A stretch of 38,050 bases of DNA from Pleurotus ostreatus/Saccharomyces cerevisiae fusant (lineage: Eukaryota > Opisthokonta): positions 1 through 38,050 of the forward strand of contig JAMQCK010000211.1 in NCBI GenBank assembly GCA_024196135.1, read 5' to 3'. Positions 1 to 9,761 of this stretch are shown piece by piece (within the stretch, counting starts at the first letter, position 1; each line of letters begins with the position of its first letter). Position numbers and translations under genes: made by a program. The notes under the pieces were generated by a model. That model made no database searches. It had not been told where the DNA came from and saw only the letters and a program-made list of their open reading frames with translations.

Positions 1-1024
1 GCCTCGGTGACAGCGAGCCCACGCACACCAAGAGGGAGGATCATGGGGGCAAGGCTGCTGAGAGCGACGATGCAGAGACCGCCGAGCAGAGGTCCACCGA
101 GGTAGAGGAAGGTATCGTTCCTGACGCGTGTCAGTTCGATAACTCGGGTGCGAACGAGGATTTGCTTACTTCGCCGTCGCACCGACGTACGAGAGACCAC
201 CGACCAAGCCCACAGTGTACAAGGCGGCGCGGGAAAGAATGGCGGGGTTCATGAAGTACAGCGGGCTGAGAGTCGCTGCTTGGAACCCGTTGAAACCCTG
301 TTACAAGGTGAGTACTTCGTCATAGAGGAGCGTATAGAGGTGTACGCACAAGCCAGCACAGGTGCTTGACAGCCGAGTTAGACGGGTCGGTGTAGTACAC
401 TCCCATCATGGTTCCGATGCTGCCGACGAGCGAGACGCCCATGACCAACCCTATCGGAGCGTCAGTCTCGAGTCAGGTCTGAGTAGCGCAAGACGTACAT
501 GGGTTGGCAGCCATGATGCGGAACGCGGCTCCAGATGTGAAGAGGGCGCGCGCAGCCATGGCAGTAAGGGTAAGGCCTCCCCCTGTGTAGATGAAGGTCT
601 CCTTCAGGTAGTCCCGTTCAACGGCGGAGAGGGAGTTGCCAGATTGGCCGTTTATCAAAGCATCGAGGAGCACGGTAGCACCAGCGACAGCTCCCTACAG
701 CGTGTGTCAGCAACTTGGGAGCGAAGTACTTCGATGACTACGCACGGCAGTCATCCCAAACCGCTTCCAATCGAAGGGCTGAGCCCTCTGCACGACAGGA
801 GGCTCACGGTAGTATGTTCTCCGGAACGCAGCGCTGAACGCAGTCGAGAAACGGTCCTTCAGCTCCGTAGCCTTCTGATTAACATTCTGAGGGCGCTTGA
901 AGGTGCCAAATGACCGCTGGAAAGCGAGTTGACGGGTCGCCTGCGAGCGAAGGGCGCTCGTCGGCGCCGTGAAGGCGCGCGTAGACGCAAAGGGGCGAAC
1001 GGACGCAAAGCCGACGCGGAACAT
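1..1024 (-). CDS. Mitochondrial BAX-inhibitor / GHITM-like membrane protein (3' end cut by window edge)
   Basis: Exons 1024-746, 694-499, 450-350, 297-170 and 120-<1; introns are 48-52 nt. The start ATG is at 1024. The protein opens with an Arg/Ser/Phe-rich, acid-free stretch typical of a mitochondrial presequence. A YREPP segment follows, then alternating hydrophobic helices and loops such as GAVAGATVLLDAL, YTGGGLTLTAMAARAL, GVSLVGSIGTMMGVYYTDP, NGFQAATLSPLYFMNP and FLYLGGPLLGGLCIVAL. This order matches the BAX inhibitor-1 superfamily, GHITM/TMBIM5 branch, multi-pass inner-membrane proteins linked in animals to cristae shape and cation exchange. That function is family knowledge; only homology and topology are seen here. 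The C-terminus lies outside the window. Its promoter region now borders the transposon-like insertion at 1210. Confidence 0.85.
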
Positions 1025-1209
1025 GGTGGTGGTAGGAAGGAAAGAGTGCTGCTTGCGGTGCGCACTTGGGGGAAATTTCTAGCACGGAACGGCAGCGCGT
1101 CCATCCGGCAATTGTATTGCGTCACTCCCTGATCCGTGAGGCCGGCAATTGCCGGTACTCCTTCCCCGTCAAGAGTTCAACTCAACGTCATCCCGTCCTT
1201 GTTCTCTTC
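1025..1209. promoter_or_regulatory. Upstream region of the GHITM-like gene, left flank of the insertion
   Basis: No gene is seen. The stretch separates the GHITM-like start from the 9-bp direct repeat at 1210. It contains a perfect 14-bp palindrome (CCGGCAATTGCCGG, 1142-1155); its first ten bases also occur at 1105-1114, 37 bp upstream in the same orientation. A C/T-rich run leads into the insertion site. Without the insertion this would be part of a divergent promoter shared with the 329-aa gene at 7896. Confidence 0.5.
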
Positions 1210-1218
1210 CCTTCTCTT
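1210..1218. repeat. Left copy of 9-bp direct repeat (putative target-site duplication)
   Basis: CCTTCTCTT, identical to 7010-7018, immediately precedes the TAG that starts the left inverted repeat. It is low-complexity (all pyrimidine), so its weight comes from its exact position at both ends of the aligned repeats. Confidence 0.6.
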
Positions 1219-1372
1219 TAGCCTGGACCCCAGGCCCAAACCGCGACGTCAAAGTTCCTACGGGAAGAGCAAGACGTCACGGAGGGCCTGGTAAACTTCC
1301 CGAGGTTTACTTAGGAGGGTAGCTTATGATCGAAAACCTTGTTTTCACGTGGAGAAAAATTCCCTAATGGAG
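1219..1372 (+). repeat. Left terminal inverted repeat of the candidate transposon
   Basis: Imperfect, about 154 bp, paired with 6862-7009. Best blocks: 1273-1302 (starts GACGTCA; about 25 of 30 positions match, with one gap), 1315-1336 (22 of 22) and 1357-1372 (14 of 16, at the same 20-nt spacing from the previous block on both sides). The outer 50 nt are weakly conserved (TAG, GGA, CCC, AAAG, CGG). The repeat ends 71 nt before the DUF6589 start codon, so it probably also carries that gene's promoter. Confidence 0.7.
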
Positions 1373-1443
1373 TTCGTGATTTGTGGCGCTAAGCGCGGGC
1401 GCCTGTCAGGAACTTCCGTTTGCATCTGCCGTCGTTCGAGCCA

Positions 1444-4335
1444 ATGGCCTCTGAAGAGAGCCGGTGGCGCTCTCAGCGCCAAGGAATGGGCCGATTTCGC
1501 CTCCCTCCTGTGCCCCCGGTCCCTCTTCCTGCGCTGCTCCCCCAAGTTCCCCAAGCTCCGGACATACAACCAGCGGTTCTAATACCTGAGCTCGAATCTG
1601 GCGCATATCAGTACTTTGGATCGACAATTCCACCCGTTCCTCCACCGGAGCTGCCCATTCCACCAGTCCAGGACCACGAGGCAGCCCCGGGTCCGGAGCT
1701 GCCTCGTGACGGCACTTACCTCGAAGGCGCCGATCCTCTCAGTCCGCCCCGCTATCTGGGTGCGCCGATCCCGAGCGCTCGTGCGAGAGAACCAGAGCCG
1801 CCAGCAGCGGAGACGCCACCACCTGAGGACGACTGGGTTCCCCGGGACAGAAAGCCGAAGCGGTCTATTGACGACGTAGTCGGAGATGTACTGAGACTAC
1901 TCAGCAATGAGAATATATCTTTCGCCACTCTAGTCCTCACCGTCCTCACGAACACGCGCGTCGACTACGAATCTCGGCGTTCCCAGTTCTACGCTAAAAA
2001 AGAAGGAAACGTGGGGCGACTTCTCAACGCGCTTGAGCTTGACTCGCGCGGGAAGGCAGCGATGGATGACTGGTTTAGAGTGCGCGCGCTCGACCTTGTC
2101 TGCCGGGACGTATACAAGGAGATGGAACAGGGGAAGTCCAAACTGCACATGCAGATCAAGGACGTTACGTCGGACTTTCTGGAGACCTGGGATCTGAAGC
2201 GCGCTGTCGAATCAGCGCCCGCGCCGACTTTGACAAAGGTGCTGGAAGCGGCGTCCGAAAACCGCGTAGCGCGAGCAGTGAACACGTCTCGATCGCCACT
2301 CTATGTAAGCTCAGGCTTCGGTGATGAGAACGTTCGCGCTGACCCTGGTACAGGTCCAGCGAATCGTTTTTCTGATGCTTCATCACGCGCGCTCGCAGGC
2401 TTCATCCATGCTTCAAAACTATCTCGGCGTCTACTTCTGGTCCGAGGGATGCCCACGGCGTCTCATCGAGTTCCTCAGCCGGATCAGCTTGGCGCCCTCG
2501 TATACGTCGACCCTCAAGATTGTCGAGTCGCTTTCAGTTGGCAGCACGGAGCGTGCTAGGGCTGCGGTCAGACGCGTGCCGCATGCCTTTGCGTACGACA
2601 ACTTCAATGTATCGATGTCTGAACATGTCGAGCAGCGCCCGGACGCTCCGTCGAAGGTCCAGTCCGGCACCTTTGGGCTCATCTACGAGATACACACCGC
2701 ACGCTGGAGCGACATGCGCCTTCAGCCGATGATGCAAAATCTACGAACGTCGACAGATCTTACGATGCAGGAAATCTCGCCGTCGATCTCCCAGATGAAG
2801 TGCTATATGCACCAGTGCAAAGTCCACGTCGTACGCGCGCTTACGGACTTTGTTGCCGCGTTCTCATCCTATGCGACCGCTCCCGTGCTACAGCATATTG
2901 CGCGACATCCCCTGCCGGCAAAACCGACCGCGGTTTCTCATTCTCTCGGTATTCACACCATCGCCGAGAGTAGCATAGAGGGCAACATGGTTTATCAAGA
3001 GGAGGTGTACATCCGACAGCTCCAATTCGACGACGGCGAAGCTTCCGCGCTCAACGAACACGCCATACCACTGATCGCCGACCTGCACACCCTTCGATGT
3101 ACTCGGAGTGGTCAGCGGCGACGACCCGGTGATATTACTGCATGGACGCGACGCGAGATATTTCAGCTGGGTCCCGGCCTTTTCCATATGCTCATGAACC
3201 TCATCTGGGCTGTCCTAAATACACATCGCGCGACCGTCTCGTCGACCGGAAGCTTGACTTGGTTTTTCAATATACTCGACAAGCGTCGCCTCGGGCGCGA
3301 GAAGCCCGACTTTCACACCCTCCTTGTCTCGCTCCAGCAGATCTTGAACGCCATCTTACTTCATGCCTGGCGACTCGAATGCGGCAATCTGGACGACTTC
3401 GCGCAGTCTCAGCCCTCCCCCGACCGTTTGCTCGAGATAGCGGCAACCATCCTTTGCAAGTATGCTACCCCTCGGTTTGCGATCGACGAGTCTCTGCGCG
3501 CTGTTCCGTGGGATCCGGTGAACAGGAACCTTCGCCTTCTCACGCGCGACCTGTTTTATGTGGTGGAACTGGCGCGAGCGACCGCCGACGGAGACATTGG
3601 CAGGGTCGAGGATATTTTTCCTGGCCTCGCCCGTATTTTCCGCGGCGCAGGCTACAACAACTACTCGACGGAGATCCTATATTTTCTACATAATGTCCGC
3701 AAAGTGTGGACTCCAAGATTTGCGTGAGTGACATAGTCCTATCTAGCGATGTAGTGCTGACCTTCGACAGCGATGTCATGCGAGCGCAGATGATCACCAA
3801 CGTCTCCGGGTTACCGCACCATTTCATGGGTACAGACATGAATATCGAGCATTTGATTGGATATGTCAAGGTCGGTGTTCGAGCGTCTGTATAGGCGGTA
3901 ATTTACTTGTTTTCACAGCACCACTACACTGCCAATGGTGTGCACGCGCAGTGGGATCGTTTGGGGCATATTGCCTCTAGCATAAACGATCTCATGCGCG
4001 TCAAGAAGCACTTGAACAAGCAGTTTGGACTTTCGTATAAAAGCATCGACCATAAGGACGCTGACACTACAGAGCTAGTCTTGAAGGCACTGCAGCACGT
4101 TGCAGATGCCCGTCTCTTGGAGGTTGATGAACGCCGGGTGGACAACGACAGCGCGAAGTTGACGAAGGATTTGTTTGTGGTGGGCGATACAAAAATCGCG
4201 TCGTCATCCCTGTCGACTTTCAACAAGAAGATGAGAGCGTTCATTGAGGGCACTGGGACAGGGATCGTTGACGAAGTGGATGAGATGGAGCAGCCTCAGT
4301 TTAGCGCGACAATAGAGCCCACCGACGTTGACTAG
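1444..4335 (+). CDS. DUF6589-family protein, candidate transposase (915 aa)
   Basis: Exons 1444-2304, 2354-3723, 3771-3870 and 3919-4335. The first in-frame ATG after an upstream stop (TAA, 1390) is 1444. The N-terminal ~130 residues are Pro-rich and probably disordered. From about residue 145 the chain matches the agaricomycete DUF6589 pattern: a helical region with RIVFLMLHHARSQASSMLQN, then the hallmark FAYDNFN (D369), a middle IADLHTL (D530), PGLFHMLMNLIWA, YFLHNVRKVW and a late TDMNIEHL (D766/E770). DUF6589 proteins are lineage-expanded in mushrooms and biochemically uncharacterised. The three spaced acidic motifs could form an RNase H-like DDE centre; that is my inference. The gene lies inside inverted repeats and converges on a RecQ-like helicase gene 94 bp away, which supports a mobile-element role. 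No frameshift or stop is seen. Confidence 0.85.
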
Positions 4336-4429
4336 GCACTTGACTTGTACTCCTTCCCGTGCTTCCCAATCATACCCATTTTCCGCGCGATTGCGTTCAT
4401 TCAATAGCCGCCTACAAGGTCCGCAAGTA
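4336..4429. other. Convergent 3' spacer between the two transposon genes
   Basis: 94 bp separate the DUF6589 stop from the helicase stop; both terminators must lie here. Overlapping 3' UTRs are likely. No other feature is visible. Confidence 0.6.
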
Positions 4430-6721
4430 CTAGCTATCTACATAAGTGATCCAATTGACTGTCCGAGAGGCTTGCTGCAAGTTTCTCGTCGCTAAAGCAC
4501 TTCTTTTGTCCGCTTCTTCACGGAGGAAGGCTGTCATCGTGTCGTCGTCGACATCACTATCCTCTATAGTCTCCGCGGACAAGACCTTCCGCTTCTTTGG
4601 GTTATTCTCCCTTTCCTCGTTCTCCTTCTCCTCCCACTCCTTCTTGATCGCCACATCCGCGCATTCCACCATCTCGAGCACTTGTATACCCCACTCCTCT
4701 TCCCACTCCTTATCCCTTCGTAGCAGTGTCGACACATCGGAAGCGTTCGCGATGGTTCCAACGCGGGTCTTGCTGAGCAGAGTAATATCCTGGGCGCGAA
4801 GGATATACTCCGGCGCACGTACGAAACGCAAATCGTCCTGTTCGTGCCACTCCGAGAGCGAGATCTCAAGCGCCATCTTGAGGAACTGGACGCTGACAGG
4901 CGGGCGCGCAGAGCCCGGAAGTTCGCGCGGGCGTTTCGTGGTCGGAGAGGGTGGAGGTGGCTCGACGAAAGGTGCCGACGGCAGGTACTTCTCGAGTGCG
5001 AAGTCGTGGCAATTATCGCAGCAGTGGTCGCCAGAGAAGACAAGCGCTACAAGTAAACATTAGTATCCATGCGCGCGCAGTATGCAATGGGGGTCATTAA
5101 CCTTCCGCAGTCTTGTCACCAAGATAATCTGCAAAGAATCGACGGCGGCAGCCCGCGCTCTGCACGAAAGCCGCGTAGGAGCGGCTCGTGCGTTCTTTGA
5201 CGGTGATCTTTCCGGTCAGATTTAGGACCCCCGGGCGATCGAGATCCTCTACATCGCCCGGATACTTCGTAATATCTATATCCTCCACCCACGACTCAAA
5301 GAAATATATGACAAATCCGGTCTTGTCTTCCCGACGCATAGTCCTCCCCGCAGACTGGGCTAATTCAGCTGCGGAAGAGCGACCACCGGCGACGCAGGTG
5401 ACATCTACATCTGGGTGATCCACGCCCTGATATGTACGCTTCGAGTCAGCACAAGTCCTCGAAAGAGCTTATTACTTACGCACCGTTGCTTCGGTAGATG
5501 TCGAGACCAAGATACGGCACGTTCCGTCTTCTGCAATAAATGCCGCATGTGTGTGTGCTTGATATTGAGCCGACATGTCGCTGTGCTGGTGGCGCGCAAT
5601 CTTCAGATGGCGATGGGACTCGGGGATCTTCGAGTTCAGAAAGCTAGCAATTTCGACGGTCTTGTTCATGTTCTCGACGAAGATCAAGACGCGTGGTTGC
5701 AATTTCAGGTCGAAGGGTTGAGTTAGAAAGCAGAGATAGTTTTCCAAGCGATCCAGACTGCCGACGACTTGGTGGCAAGCATAGGTGAGGTTCGGGCGAT
5801 TAACAGAGACCCGGATAGTGACATAGGACGGGCGGAGAACGGAGTGAGCGATTGTCTTCAGCATGAATGACGGCGCAGTCGCCGTGAGAGCCAGCCAAGG
5901 CACATGAGAGCCGAGGAGCGCCTTGACGTCGTCGAGGTGACCGTAAGCGATCCGAAAAGCTTTCTCGCCATATCGAGCGAATCCAGTGGTGTGGATGTAG
6001 TGCGCTTCGTCGACGACCACGAACCGAATGCGCGACCTGAAGAAGGAGTCGCGGATGAGCTCTCCGAGCTTCGAGTAGCGACCTTCGGCGGTCTTGCGCA
6101 GCTGCTCGGGTGTCGCTATTATTACCTGAACATCTCCTGGTATTTTCCGAGCCGCGTCGTGAACATGTCGCTTCGAAGAGATCAGTGAAAGTAGTAGTAC
6201 ATACACACCTGCCGTACCTGCCAAAATTCCTTGCTGCGTGGAGTTTCTTCGTTGACAACGACCACCTTGAGGCCGAACTTCTCCCTGATCGCTCGCGCCT
6301 AAGGCCACACGTCTCGAATCAAATCCAGCAGCTCGAGGAGGACGGCACATACATGTGACGCTTGTATACGCTTCATGGGAACGATCATGAGGATCAGACC
6401 ATTTCGGTCCATGGCATATGCAGGAAGAATCGCTGCCAGCGTCTTTCCAGTCCCAGTTCCGGCATAGAGGAACGTGTCGTTGCCGGCGAGAAGCGAGAGC
6501 GCAGTATCCAGTTGGGTAGGACGAGGGCAGTGAGTCCGGAGTGTCGTATGGTAGCACATGATGCATAGACGAAGCGCAGTGTGCAGCCGCTGCTTTGACG
6601 TTATTGCCTGCAGGTATACTTGCGGTAGGAATGCTGGGTCGATGGTTGCCGTCGCGTAGGCAGAGAGTGCTTCGGTGGTCTGAGCTTCGAGCCATCGATC
6701 TAGAGAGATTGGACAGTCCAT
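4430..6721 (-). CDS. RecQ-like ATP-dependent DNA helicase (692 aa)
   Basis: Exons 6721-6353, 6298-6218, 6170-5484, 5426-5102 and 5046-4430. The start ATG is at 6721. Motifs in order: QLDTALSLLAGNDTF (Q-motif-like region), Walker A AGTGTGKT (residues 87-94), TPEQL, DEAH (204-207), LTATAP, the motif V segment TEATGVDHPDV (formed only after splicing) and QSAGRTMRRED (motif VI). A RecQ-type zinc module follows (CRRRFFADYLGD ... CCDNC). The C-terminus is acidic and Glu/Lys-rich, with no obvious HRDC domain. RecQ enzymes unwind DNA 3'-5'. The arrangement of helicase core plus zinc module is that of an active family member, not a degraded copy. The gene sits inside the inverted repeats and converges on the DUF6589 gene. 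Mushroom genomes carry many dispersed RecQ paralogues, and transposon carriage would explain such spread (inference). Confidence 0.9.
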
Positions 6722-6861
6722 GAAATGACTGATGGGGCGTCAAGTCTTGAAGCATCCGGCAGCCCGCGAGCACGGAAGAGGAGGAAACAGTTCTCGCGGA
6801 TCGCGTCAAGTCACTGTTGGGTCACACAACGCGCCAGCGCGCAGCTCACGTGAGGGCGTAT

Positions 6862-7009
6862 CTCCAAAAGGGAATTTGATAGCCGGCGGCAAGTGGATTT
6901 TCGATCATAAGCTACCCTCACGCCAAACGGATGCGGGATTTTACCGGTCCCTCCATGACGTCTAGGCTTCTGCCGCTGTCATCTTTGGAGGGAACGGGAT
7001 TCCGGTCTA
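6862..7009 (-). repeat. Right terminal inverted repeat of the candidate transposon
   Basis: Reverse-complement partner of 1219-1372 (identical block 6898-6919; outer block 6934-6962; inner block 6862-6877). It ends in CTA at 7007-7009. It lies 140 bp upstream of the RecQ-like start codon and so probably contains that gene's promoter. Confidence 0.7.
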
Positions 7010-7018
7010 CCTTCTCTT
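7010..7018. repeat. Right copy of 9-bp direct repeat (putative target-site duplication)
   Basis: CCTTCTCTT, identical to 1210-1218, directly following the CTA end of the right inverted repeat. Confidence 0.6.
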
Positions 7019-7895
7019 CCTTGCTTCGTGCTTCTGATATCTTGTGAATCGTAACATCTACGCCTTTCCATACCACGCACAAACCGAGCGAAACCGAGAA
7101 GGTGTGGCCCAGTGACGCTATTGTGCAGGTGCTACCGAATACGCTGGGCTGACGACGAGCTGTCCTCACAATTGGCGATCATACGGACAGAATCGTAGTG
7201 AGGTCGCCTACGATCTTCAAGACCAGTCCTGGCGGAATTTGGCAGTGACACTAGCATTTTGTGACTATGAGCGCCTTCAAGAAGAGGCAAGCACGCCAAC
7301 CGAGTTGCACTTTACGTGTAAACCTCCCAATGTTCAGGAGTAAGGCTATTTCGACCAACAGAAGCCCGAGGCTTTGAAATCCCACTATCACTGTTACTTG
7401 AGATGTGAGATACTGCATTTGGTAAGGACGGACAAAGATTTCCCGATGGAGAAAGATAAGATTGGGACCGAGGACCGAGGTTGTCAGGTCCGTGTTTTCT
7501 ATTCGTCAAATCCTTCGTTTGCCATTCGGGCCTCGCACAGCACTTTTGCGCGAAGAACATGATAATCGAGGACCGAGGACACCGGCCATGGCAACGCCCG
7601 CCAAGGCGCATGTCCATCAAGATGCACGGCAACCGCCGTGGGCAAAGAAAACGCTGCGCTGCCTCGAGCGCGCTCCCATTTTTCCCTCTCTCACGTCGCA
7701 TCTGCTTGACAGCCAGCAAAAGCGCCCGGGAAGCGCCCATTTCCCAGTGTCTTTGCAGTCATCCGCCGCTCATTACGTGTCCTCCGAACCGTCATTCGCC
7801 GACTTCCGAGCGATCTCTGCTGCATCACCGTGTCTTTGTGAACGGCTTCGCACTTGTCTCTTGCAGTCATCACCAATTCATCGCTCTGTATCGCA
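7019..7895. promoter_or_regulatory. Upstream region of the 329-aa protein gene; no gene recognised
   Basis: 877 bp with only short, unconvincing open frames. Minor repeats seen: tandem GACCGAG copies near 7466-7481 with a related GAGGACCGAGG near 7569, a doubled AAACCGAG at 7081-7098, and a short inverted repeat ATCGTAG/CTACGAT at about 7191-7214. Presumed promoter and 5' UTR of the downstream gene, formerly shared with the GHITM-like gene before the insertion. Confidence 0.4.
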
Positions 7896-9027
7896 ATGGA
7901 CGCGTCTCTTCCTGCGCCAATAATTGGCGCGGTTAGGATGATCCTCGCTGGCACCGGCTTCTTTCTGGTATGTCCCGTGATCGGCGCGTACTATGCAACC
8001 TATTGACGCGCTCTGCAGAGCGTACTTTCTGCGCTGCTCAACGCGATTCTCGGCCACATCTCGCCGATGCAGCTACCTGTCCCTCCCCCTGCCCTCCCTC
8101 AGACCCTTCGTCGCCGGAAGAGGCAATCGCAGACCCCTCGTACTCCATCGGTCAAGTCTGGCTCGAGCGGTTCCTCCACTGCCGTCCCCGTTACCCCTCC
8201 AGATGGTCCAGCACCCCAAGTACGGATTGTATCTGCAGATGGTTCTCTGTCTCCGGCCTCGGCGTCTTCCCCTTCCAAAATTCCTCTATCCAGCAAGATC
8301 CTCGTGCGCCGTCGCCGCAAGGGTCCTTGCTCGCCAAAGGCAATGCAGACATGCCAGTCGGTGCCTACGACGCCTGTTGAGGAGCTACCTTCCGCGTTTG
8401 AGCTCACGCCGCCCACGCCACCGTCGCGCGCGGCGACCCTGACGCCAAACCTCGGATCGCCCTCCTCACCATTCGGTTTCGACGAGAGCCTCGTGGTGGA
8501 GGTGCAGCAGACGCGCAGTTTCACTTTGAACATTCGGCGGGCACTGGGTGGGGAGAAGGGGCCTCAAAAGCCCAACTTCGCGCGTACGGCCTCGACACCG
8601 CATGTGCCGCGGGCAGCTACGTTCGTCGGTGAGCCTGCGCAGATTCCGAGACGGAAATCGTGCCCGGACAACAAGAAGGAGGCTTTGACGCGCTCGATGA
8701 CAATGACGCCCGGTATGTGTCTATTTCTCGCTGTTGCCTATTCCGAATGCTGCGCCGGCACCCGCCACATATCCCTATGCCGTAGCTGACGCGTACCCTA
8801 CAGACTCGCCCTCGGAGCAGGTCGCACTCGACAGCCCGACCACCGCAGAGCGTCGAAGCAAGTCCCCGTTCAGCGGCCGCAAGCCCCAGCAGCGGAAGCG
8901 TACATTGCCCTACGAGGCGCCCTACTTCGCGCAGACACCCGTGCCCCCGCTCCCTCGGAGCAAGACCGCTGTGTCGCCGAATGACCTTGCGCGCCCGCGG
9001 AGCGCCGACCCGAGCGTCTCGTCGTGA
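7896..9027 (+). CDS. Uncharacterised Pro/Ser-rich protein with N-terminal hydrophobic helix (329 aa)
   Basis: Exons 7896-7967, 8019-8712 and 8804-9027. The first 36 residues hold a hydrophobic stretch (IIGAVRMILAGTGFFL joined by splicing to SVLSALLNAILG) that could be a signal anchor or single membrane helix. The rest is low-complexity and rich in Pro, Ser, Thr and Arg. It carries many SP/TP sites, basic clusters such as LRRRKRQ and VRRRRKG, and an aromatic patch (LPYEAPYFAQTPVPPLP) near the C-terminus. I do not recognise a domain. The joined frame is consistent across all three exons, which argues for a real gene. The layout suggests a membrane-tethered, phosphorylatable, disordered cytosolic protein (inference). 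Confidence 0.65.
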
Positions 9028-9761
9028 GCGTCAGCACGCCGCGCCGGTGCCTGGGCCGCGCGTCGCCTCTCATCTCGCCTTCATCTCCCGTCCCCATCTC
9101 TGGTCATGGCTCATCTGTGTTATCATTATTGGCATCATCCATCCCCCCATCGCGTCCTTCACGTTCCCGCATACAAATCAGACACTCATTTGGATCGCTA
9201 TCTATTCATTTGCGGCGAATAATAGAGTCGCTACACTATAACCCCACCCTATATCTCCAACATCGCCCACTACTTGTCGATAACCCCACTGTCCTTTCTC
9301 GAATGGATGGGCGAGCGCGCATACCCCTAGACTGCCTGCTCTGCGCTGCCACCGTCGTGTATATCTACCTATATCTACTTAATACCCGCCTGTCGCCTGG
9401 TATACTCGCTGATCGTACTTATCGAAGGGCTTTATCCACTCAACTGTATTATACTCTCACATCTGGTCGTATGCACACTGTATATCCAGGGAGGAACTGA
9501 TCACTACGCATGCCTTATGGCTATACCATCTCATGAAAGACCGAGTGCTGTGCTTGTCAGTGGCAACACCTCGGTAAGGACGGTACCACCTATCGAGGCT
9601 CGCGCCGAGGTAAGGTGGGTACTCGTTTGTATCTGCAAGCTTTTGCCTACCATATCGGGGAAGACTTTTGAGAGGGCATTTTGTGGCACGGAAGGATACC
9701 CGCAACGCAATCGACTGAGAGACGTGAAGGATACACATAACTATACAAGCAAAACAAATAT
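9028..9761. other. Convergent intergenic region, 3' ends of the 329-aa gene and SYO1
   Basis: 734 bp with no convincing coding potential on either strand. The composition is more A/T-rich than the neighbours, as expected of 3' UTRs and terminators. No repeat or RNA gene is recognised. Confidence 0.5.

Larger units (their letters stand above)
1219..7009. mobile_element. Candidate two-gene DNA transposon (DUF6589 protein + RecQ-like helicase)
   Basis: Seen directly: two convergent genes (1444-4335 plus, 4430-6721 minus) lie between inverted repeats. A 22-nt block at 1315-1336 is the exact reverse complement of 6898-6919. Further matching blocks keep similar spacing outward (1273-1302 with 6934-6962) and inward (1357-1372 with 6862-6877). 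Moving outward, the alignment ends at TAG (1219) and CTA (7009). Identical 9-bp copies of CCTTCTCTT directly abut both ends (1210-1218 and 7010-7018). Inference: this is a complete transposon of about 5.8 kb with terminal inverted repeats and a 9-bp target-site duplication, and DUF6589 is the candidate transposase. Neither gene carries an internal stop in the spliced model, so the copy may be young. The main alternative is a gene pair with similar promoters, but that would not predict the flanking direct repeats. The pyrimidine-rich 9-mer is a weakness. Confidence 0.7.

Noticed and set aside
1219..7009. Explanation of the inverted repeats as merely shared promoter elements
   Set aside because: Not excluded, but the matches extend over about 150 bp with near-constant spacing and end at 9-bp direct repeats, which promoter sharing does not predict.
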